A stretch of DNA of 12,460 nt from Alphaproteobacteria bacterium (lineage in GTDB: Bacteria > Pseudomonadota > Alphaproteobacteria > SP197): NCBI GenBank assembly GCA_022822575.1, contig JAJEBJ010000065.1:1-12460 (forward strand), read 5' to 3'. Position numbers and translations under genes: made by a program. Of the stretch, positions 6,815-12,460 are shown piece after piece. Within the stretch, counting starts at the first letter, position 1. Every line of letters starts with the position of its first letter. The notes beneath the pieces were generated by a model, which was not told where the DNA came from, did no database searches, and saw nothing but the letters and a program-made list of their open reading frames with translations.

Positions 6815-8053
6815 ATGAACCGTAGAATGATGCTCTCGAACGGAGGAGCAATGATCGCATCCGGCGTGGTGCCTCGGCCTCACGATGCGCAATCTGGATC
6901 AGGCCCGCAACTGACAGGATATCTCCGCACGAACTGGAGCCAGGACCCGTATTCCTACGGCAGCTATTCGTTCATCGCGGTTGCTGCGACCCGTGATGAT
7001 TACGGTCGACTGGCGGAACCGGTGATGAACAGGCTCTTCTTTGCCGGAGAAGCTACGAACCGGCAACGAAACAGTTCAGTCCATGCGGCGCTGGAAACGG
7101 GGCGATCTGTCGCACAGTACGTTCTGGCCGGCGACCATCAGAACATCGGGATCGTCGGAGCGGGCATGTCAGGCTTGGTGGCTGCCCACGGGATCAGTGC
7201 AGACGGTCGAAACGTGCATGTGATTGAAGCACGTGATCGCATGGGCGGACGAATACACACAGACCATTCTCTGGGTGTGGCCGCCGATTTGGGTGCGAGC
7301 TGGTTGCATGGGGCAATTGGCAATCCATTGACAGAGTTAACGGACATGTCGGGCATGCGTAAAGTTCTCGCGAATACCCGATCCAGCAATTGGGTAGCTC
7401 GGGCGCACGGAGGAGTCCTCAAGGAGGCAGATGTTCCGGCCTGGGTCGTTGAACTCGGTGAATACGACAATCGTGCCGGCACCGAGCCCGGTACCCTGAA
7501 CGAGTCGGCCTACACACGCTCTGCCGACTACAGGGGTGACGAGTTCATTTTTCCGGATGGATACGCCGAAATCTTCAAGCAATTCAGCGGACACTACGAA
7601 GTGACTCTGAGTGAACCGGTTACCGCCATCGAATATGGCGATGCCGGCGTGCAGGTGACGACCAACGGCGCAGTGCACGAATTTGACGCTGTTGTGGTCA
7701 CCGTGCCGCTTGGTGTTCTGAAGTCGGGAGACATCTTCTTCAGCCCCGAATTGCCTCAAGAGAAGCGCAATGCGATTGAGCGGCTCGGCTTCGGCGTCCT
7801 GGACAAGATCTACCTGAAGTTTGACGAAGTTTTTTGGGATCGGGAACAACACCTGATCGTGACGCCCTTCACCGGTTATCCGCGCGGTCACTACAATGAC
7901 TGGCTCAACCTGTATCCATTGTTGGAACAACCGATACTGGTGGCGTTCAATGGCGGGCCAGCTGCCCGAGCGCTCTCGACAGAATCCGATGAAACGGTTG
8001 TCGGCGGTGCGTTGAATGCCATCCGAAGCGCATATGGTCATGGTCCTGACTGA
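6815..8053 (+). CDS. flavin amine oxidase family protein with circularly permuted segment order
   Basis: FAD-dependent amine oxidase of the MAO/polyamine oxidase/LSD1 family, 412 residues, with segments rearranged. Residues 1-25 (MNRRMMLSNGGAMIASGVV) resemble a short Tat-type export signal. Residues 33-104 are the normal C-terminal block: LRTNWSQDPYSYGSYSF, then LFFAGEATN and SSVHAALETGRSVA. At 111-150 comes the normal N-terminal Rossmann segment, GIVGAGMSGL with ribose Glu138 and RDRMGGRI, followed by ADLGASWLHG (157-166). FPDGYAEIF, VVVTVPLGVLKSG and LDKIYLKFDEVFWD follow; K331 is the conserved lysine near FAD N5. The frame ends at SAYGHGPD, where the displaced block would normally follow. 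The ATG at 6815 has GAAGGG upstream; GTG at 6770 or 6791 would extend it and is less likely. The substrate is unknown; the ASWLHG motif points toward polyamine-oxidase-like members. It could be active, since family termini meet in the FAD domain, or an inactive rearranged gene. Confidence 0.85.
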   Translation: MNRRMMLSNGGAMIASGVVPRPHDAQSGSGPQLTGYLRTNWSQDPYSYGSYSFIAVAATRDDYGRLAEPVMNRLFFAGEATNRQRNSSVHAALETGRSVAQYVLAGDHQNIGIVGAGMSGLVAAHGISADGRNVHVIEARDRMGGRIHTDHSLGVAADLGASWLHGAIGNPLTELTDMSGMRKVLANTRSSNWVARAHGGVLKEADVPAWVVELGEYDNRAGTEPGTLNESAYTRSADYRGDEFIFPDGYAEIFKQFSGHYEVTLSEPVTAIEYGDAGVQVTTNGAVHEFDAVVVTVPLGVLKSGDIFFSPELPQEKRNAIERLGFGVLDKIYLKFDEVFWDREQHLIVTPFTGYPRGHYNDWLNLYPLLEQPILVAFNGGPAARALSTESDETVVGGALNAIRSAYGHGPD

Positions 8054-8205
8054 CGAGTGGCAAACGACTGCTATCTCGCCACAAAAGGACTTTCATTTCC
8101 GCAGTGTTGATGAAAAGGACTCGGACCATCCCTCACGGCTCGCCCCGTCGTGCTCGCTTGCGACAATTGTCAATGCGCCTTGACGAAGCCCAGGGATAAT
8201 CGTTC

Positions 8206-8676
8206 TCAATCGTGCTCGTTGAATGCCTGATCACAACGGTGCCGACCCAGACGCTCCTGATAGTCATGCTTGCGCCAGTCCGCACGGAACAGCCACTGCT
8301 CTTCCGGTTGCCGTCGGGCGAGAGCCGGGTTGATTTCCACTTCGTCGAAACCGCTTCGCCGGGCCATGGCGTATTGATCCGCGAGGACGTGGCCGGCCGC
8401 GCGGAGCCGACCCCGGTAGCCCAGCAGCCGCAGGTGACGAGCCAGCGAGAAACCGCGGCCGTCCAGGTGCGACGGGAATGAAATGCGAATGAGGGCGATG
8501 CGCTCGAAGAGGCTCACGAAGTCTTCGGCCAGCGCGTTGTTCTCGACATCGAGCGCAGCCCCATCAGGCAAGGCGGCGTAATCGTCTTCTCGGCTCCACC
8601 GGACAATCTCACCTCGCCAGTCGTCGTGATGAAACCCGGTGTCGCGGACGAGAATTCCGGAGTTCCCGCGTCTCAC
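8206..8676 (-). CDS. DUF934 family protein of the sulfite-reduction operon
   Basis: A 156-residue protein of the DUF934 family, which is regularly found beside sulfite or nitrite reductase genes in proteobacteria. Its biochemical role is not established. The family signature is clear: ALIRISFPSHLDGRGFSLAR at residues 61-80, then RLLGYRGRLRAAGHVLADQ and RRSGFDEVEI. It starts with GTG two bases after the cysI stop, with GGAGG nine bases upstream inside the end of cysI, so translation is likely coupled. It is the last gene of the operon inside this window. The tail after residue 115 (NPALARRQPEEQW onward) is less conserved. Soluble; no signal peptide or membrane segment is seen. In context it probably supports electron delivery to, or assembly of, the reductase, but that is inference. 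Confidence 0.88.
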   Translation of the reverse strand: MRRGNSGILVRDTGFHHDDWRGEIVRWSREDDYAALPDGAALDVENNALAEDFVSLFERIALIRISFPSHLDGRGFSLARHLRLLGYRGRLRAAGHVLADQYAMARRSGFDEVEINPALARRQPEEQWLFRADWRKHDYQERLGRHRCDQAFNEHD

Positions 8677-8678
8677 GG

Positions 8679-10346
<1,668 letters not shown>

Positions 10347-10349
10347 GCG

Positions 10350-10652
10350 TCAGTCCTCCGCCTGCTTGCCATGGCAGTAGTTGGTAGGCCCCGTCGCTCG
10401 AAGAATCTCCCGGATGTGGACCGGTTCCGGTCCCTGATGACCTTCGCACACAGCCTCCATCAGATAGGGTTCGACGATGGCATCCCCCTGGGCTTCGGCT
10501 GCCGCCAGGCTTCGGTTCGCTTCGTCTTGGTTCTCGAAGAGGTATGCGTCAACCGGGCGGCGTGTCCAGGCGCCATCGGGCGCGAGGTAGACCACATCTC
10601 CATCGAAGAGGTCGTTCGCGGTCAGAATGCAGGGCCTGAAAGCGCGGGCCAT
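10350..10652 (-). CDS. DUF2849 family protein
   Basis: A 100-residue protein of the DUF2849 family, typically found between siroheme synthase and sulfite reductase genes in alphaproteobacteria; no function is established. It begins MARAFRPCILTANDL, has a small beta-rich region with GDVVYLAPDGAWTR, and ends in REILRATGPTNYCHGKQAED, the conserved tail of the family. The ATG shares its A with the cysG stop (TGATG), with a GGGAGG ribosome site inside cysG, so the short start is strongly favoured over the longer open frame that reads into cysG. It stops three bases before cysI. A regulatory or accessory role for siroheme loading or the reductase is a guess from position only. Confidence 0.88.
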   Translation of the reverse strand: MARAFRPCILTANDLFDGDVVYLAPDGAWTRRPVDAYLFENQDEANRSLAAAEAQGDAIVEPYLMEAVCEGHQGPEPVHIREILRATGPTNYCHGKQAED

Positions 10653-12055
10653 CACACAGCCTCCCGGCGGACCTCGAAACCCGTCTCCGTGCTCCGCATC
10701 GCGGCGCGTGGCAGGACGCCGAGCATCAGCACCACCGGTCCCGCAAGGCGTGCTTCTTCCAGTGCATCGGGCAAACCGAGAAGCGTTGTCGCGACGATCC
10801 GCTTGTCCTGTCGCGAGGCGTTCTCGACGATCGTGATCGGCGTTGACGGCGCAGCCCCGCGCATCAAAAGTCGCCCGCGCAGGAAGGCGGCCGCCCGCTT
10901 GCCCATGTAGATTGCGGCGACGGACCCGGGCCGGGCGAGGGCAGCCCAATCATGCTCGGCGAACCCGTCGACGTCACGGGCCGTGATGAGGCGAAGCTCC
11001 GAATTGCGCCCGCGCCGTGTCAGCGAAGCCCCCATGTCCGCAGCCGCGCCGGCGGCCGCCGTGATTCCCGGGACGACCTCCCAGGAGATGCTTGCGGTCT
11101 CCATCGCCTTGATCTCTTCGTCCAGTCTGCCGAACACCGCCGGATCACCGGACTTGAGCCGGATCACGTGCTTTCCTTCTCGGGCACGATGCACCAGCAG
11201 CGCGTTGATTCGGGCCTGCGACCACGACGGGCCGTATCCTGTCTTGCCTGCGCAGACGCATTCGGCTTCCCGCCGCGCGAGTTCAAGCACCTCTGCGGAG
11301 ACCAGCCGGTCATGCACCACGACGTCCGCCTCGTGCAGACGGTTGCGCGCTTTGAGCGTGAGCAGTTCCGGATCGCCCGGTCCAGCGCCTACAAAGGAGA
11401 CCAGGCCAGGAGGGCGTGTCGCGGTGGCGGCCTCGTCAAGCAGCGAACGGAGCGCTTCGCGGGCGCCGTTCCTGCCCTCCCTGGCATAGCCGCGGGGGCC
11501 GCGTCGGAAAAAGTACTCGGACCAGAGCGCCCGTCGCATCCGGCCCGAAGGCACGCTGTCGCACCTGTTCCGGAATGCCTGCGCGATGCGCGCGAGCGGT
11601 CCCAGGGAAATCGGCAGCTGCGCCTCGATAACCGCTTTGAGGTTCCGGGCCAGCACGGGAGCCGTCCCTTCGGTTCCGATGGCCACGGTGACCGGATCGC
11701 GGTCCACGATGGCGGGCGTGATGAAGTCGCTTCCCTCGAGATTGTCGACGATGTTGACGGGGATCCTGAGTCGCCGGGCCAGCGCGCCAACGCGCGCATC
11801 CTCCGAGGGAACGTTGCTCGCGCAATAGACGAGCGCGGCGTTGTCGAGGTCACCGGTTTCAACGCGCCGCCCGTCGTGGCGCAATGCGCTTTCGCGGTGC
11901 CACGCCAGGATCTGCGGATCCGGGTCAGGGCCGAATACCGAAATCTCGGCGTCGCTCTTCAGCAGCAGGCGCAGCTTGGCCACCGCAGCCTGCCCGACGC
12001 CGGAGACGACGACACGCCGGCCCGCAAGGCGGAGGAAGATCGGGAAATGCTGCAC
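10652..12055 (-). CDS. cysG: siroheme synthase CysG (SUMT, dehydrogenase and ferrochelatase)
   Basis: Trifunctional enzyme turning uroporphyrinogen III into siroheme: two SAM-dependent methylations, NAD-dependent dehydrogenation and iron insertion. At 467 residues it is near E. coli CysG (457). The N-terminal half (PIFLRLAGRRVVVSGVG, then NIVDNLEGSDFITPAIVDRDP) is the dehydrogenase/chelatase. D104 matches the catalytic Asp104 of E. coli, and Thr128 replaces its Ser128. The C-terminal half (VSFVGAGPGDPELLTLKA, VIRLKSGDPAVFGRLDEE, VVPGITAAAG) is the methyltransferase. The GTG start gives MQHFPIFLRL, aligning residue for residue with the E. coli start, although the ribosome site is weak. It heads the operon and provides the cofactor for the reductase two genes downstream. 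The SGDP...GRLDEE form instead of GGDP...GRGGEE is, as I recall, common in alphaproteobacteria. Confidence 0.96.
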   Translation of the reverse strand: MQHFPIFLRLAGRRVVVSGVGQAAVAKLRLLLKSDAEISVFGPDPDPQILAWHRESALRHDGRRVETGDLDNAALVYCASNVPSEDARVGALARRLRIPVNIVDNLEGSDFITPAIVDRDPVTVAIGTEGTAPVLARNLKAVIEAQLPISLGPLARIAQAFRNRCDSVPSGRMRRALWSEYFFRRGPRGYAREGRNGAREALRSLLDEAATATRPPGLVSFVGAGPGDPELLTLKARNRLHEADVVVHDRLVSAEVLELARREAECVCAGKTGYGPSWSQARINALLVHRAREGKHVIRLKSGDPAVFGRLDEEIKAMETASISWEVVPGITAAAGAAADMGASLTRRGRNSELRLITARDVDGFAEHDWAALARPGSVAAIYMGKRAAAFLRGRLLMRGAAPSTPITIVENASRQDKRIVATTLLGLPDALEEARLAGPVVLMLGVLPRAAMRSTETGFEVRREAV

Positions 12056-12104
12056 GGCGACTGCCCGTTATCGCTTTCTCTTGGTGTCGATGAATTGTAT
12101 ATAT

Positions 12105-12133
12105 TTTCTAGTCTTTGGACAGAATGTTTACAA
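12105..12133 (-). promoter_or_regulatory. candidate sigma70 promoter for the cysG operon
   Basis: Read on the minus strand, TTGTAA (12133-12128) and TAGAAA (12110-12105) are separated by 17 bases, each matching four of six consensus positions. The expected transcription start would leave a leader of about 40 bases before the cysG GTG. Its -35 overlaps that of the divergent promoter, so the two would compete. Weak evidence, supported mainly by spacing and position. Confidence 0.35.
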
Positions 12134-12180
12134 AATATGAATGTTCGTATACGATTTAGGCATTGGCTAGAACATTGTTC
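12122..12180. promoter_or_regulatory. candidate operator elements in the divergent cysG/lrp region
   Basis: Three dyad or repeat elements cluster here. GAATGTT occurs twice in the same orientation, at 12122-12128 and 12139-12145. A perfect ten-base palindrome TCGTATACGA spans 12145-12154 over the -10 box. GAACATTGTTC at 12170-12180 is a GAAC-N3-GTTC dyad just past the expected start, and its GAACATT is inverted relative to AATGTTC at 12140-12146. Lrp/AsnC proteins usually bind several phased, degenerate AT-rich dyads near their own gene, so autoregulation and control of cysG are plausible. Confidence 0.45.
12127..12155 (+). promoter_or_regulatory. likely sigma70 promoter for the Lrp/AsnC gene
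   Basis: TTTACA (12127-12132, five of six consensus bases) is followed after exactly 17 bases by TACGAT (12150-12155, four of six). Transcription would begin near 12162, about 40 bases before the chosen start codon at 12202. The region is much richer in AT than the neighbouring genes. Confidence 0.6.
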
Positions 12181-12201
12181 GCGCTTGTGATGGAGACGGT
12201 G

Positions 12202-12460
12202 ATGGCATTCCAGCTCGATGGCGTCGATCGGAAAGTTCTTGCGGTGATGCAGGAGGACGCTTCGCGCTCCCTTGATGACATTGCGGAGAAGGCTGGCGCC
12301 TCGCGGACGTCGGTATGGCACAGAATACGCAAGCTCCGGGGTGCAGGGATCATTCGACAGAACACGGTTGTTCTCGATCCTGACAAGCTGGGTCTGGAGG
12401 CGTGTTTCTTCGTGCTCATCCGGACTTCCGAACACCAGAAGGACTGGCAGGACCGGTTCC
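12202..12460 (+). CDS. Lrp/AsnC family transcriptional regulator, N-terminal part (3' end outside the window)
   Basis: The visible 86 residues hold the winged helix-turn-helix of an Lrp/AsnC regulator: FQLDGVDRKVLAVMQEDA, then LDDIAEKAGASRTSVWHRIR and LRGAGIIRQNTVVLDPDKLG. The start of the RAM effector domain (ACFFVLIRT) follows before the window ends. The ATG at 12202 is preferred because GGAG lies six bases upstream and it gives the usual short stretch before LDxxD; an in-frame ATG at 12190 lacks a ribosome site. It is transcribed away from cysG, an arrangement that suggests it responds to an amino acid or sulfur metabolite and controls the sulfite-reduction operon. The ligand and target are inferred from position. 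Confidence 0.92.
   Translation, partial: MAFQLDGVDRKVLAVMQEDASRSLDDIAEKAGASRTSVWHRIRKLRGAGIIRQNTVVLDPDKLGLEACFFVLIRTSEHQKDWQDRF

Noticed and set aside
8083..8121. Direct repeat AAAAGGACT at 8083-8091 and 8113-8121, with TTTCAT/ATGAAA dyad between, considered as terminator
   Set aside because: The stem is six AT-rich base pairs with a long loop and no U tract, too weak to call a terminator.
8162..8171. Perfect palindrome GACAATTGTC between the convergent genes
   Set aside because: An isolated ten-base palindrome with no promoter next to it; likely chance.
8054..8205. Possible decayed second copy of the amine oxidase C-terminal block after the stop codon
   Set aside because: Only short matches (ACTGAC, TATCTC) to 6909-6926 occur, with different spacing, and no frame shows WSQDP- or FAGEAT-like residues. 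Chance is sufficient.

Overview
The window most likely comes from an alphaproteobacterium. The best evidence is the minus-strand sulfur block in the order cysG, DUF2849, cysI and DUF934, and CysG loop variants (GTEGTAPVLAR; SGDPAVFGRLDEE) that I associate with alphaproteobacteria from memory. Base composition is moderately high in GC. Single 60-base lines counted by eye gave about 65% in the sulfur block and about 58% in the catabolic block; these are spot counts, not a survey.

Positions 1 to 4908 hold a compact plus-strand operon for catabolism of an unknown carboxylic acid through CoA thioesters. It encodes the C-terminal two thirds of an acyl-CoA dehydrogenase (cut by the window edge), an amidohydrolase-2 (ACMSD-like) protein, an enoyl-CoA hydratase, a family III CoA-transferase and a phenylacetate-CoA-ligase-like AMP-forming enzyme. 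Gaps are short (5 to 61 bases), and the hydratase and CoA-transferase genes overlap by four bases. A plausible logic is activation to the CoA ester by the ligase or transferase, alpha,beta-desaturation, hydration, and C-C hydrolysis or decarboxylation by the amidohydrolase. The substrate cannot be read from the sequence.

Positions 4909 to 5762 (about 850 bases) contain no gene I recognise. A GcvA-type LysR regulator follows at 5763-6713; it may control the catabolic operon or the next gene. At 6815-8053 lies a flavin amine oxidase whose segments are in the wrong order. The C-terminal FAD/substrate segment (WSQDPYSYGSYS, FFAGEAT) comes first, directly followed by the normal N-terminal Rossmann segment (GAGMSGL, ASWLHG). 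The reading frame then stops exactly where the displaced segment should begin. This clean circular permutation is the most unusual object in the window.

From 8206 to 12055 the minus strand carries the assimilatory sulfite-reduction operon: siroheme synthase CysG, a DUF2849 protein, a siroheme/4Fe-4S sulfite or nitrite reductase, and a DUF934 protein. All four are tightly packed with overlapping or nearly touching ends. CysG supplies the siroheme that CysI needs. A divergently transcribed Lrp/AsnC regulator begins at 12202 and runs off the window. The AT-rich 146-base region between it and cysG has a good sigma70-like promoter and several dyad elements, so this regulator is a natural candidate to control the operon.
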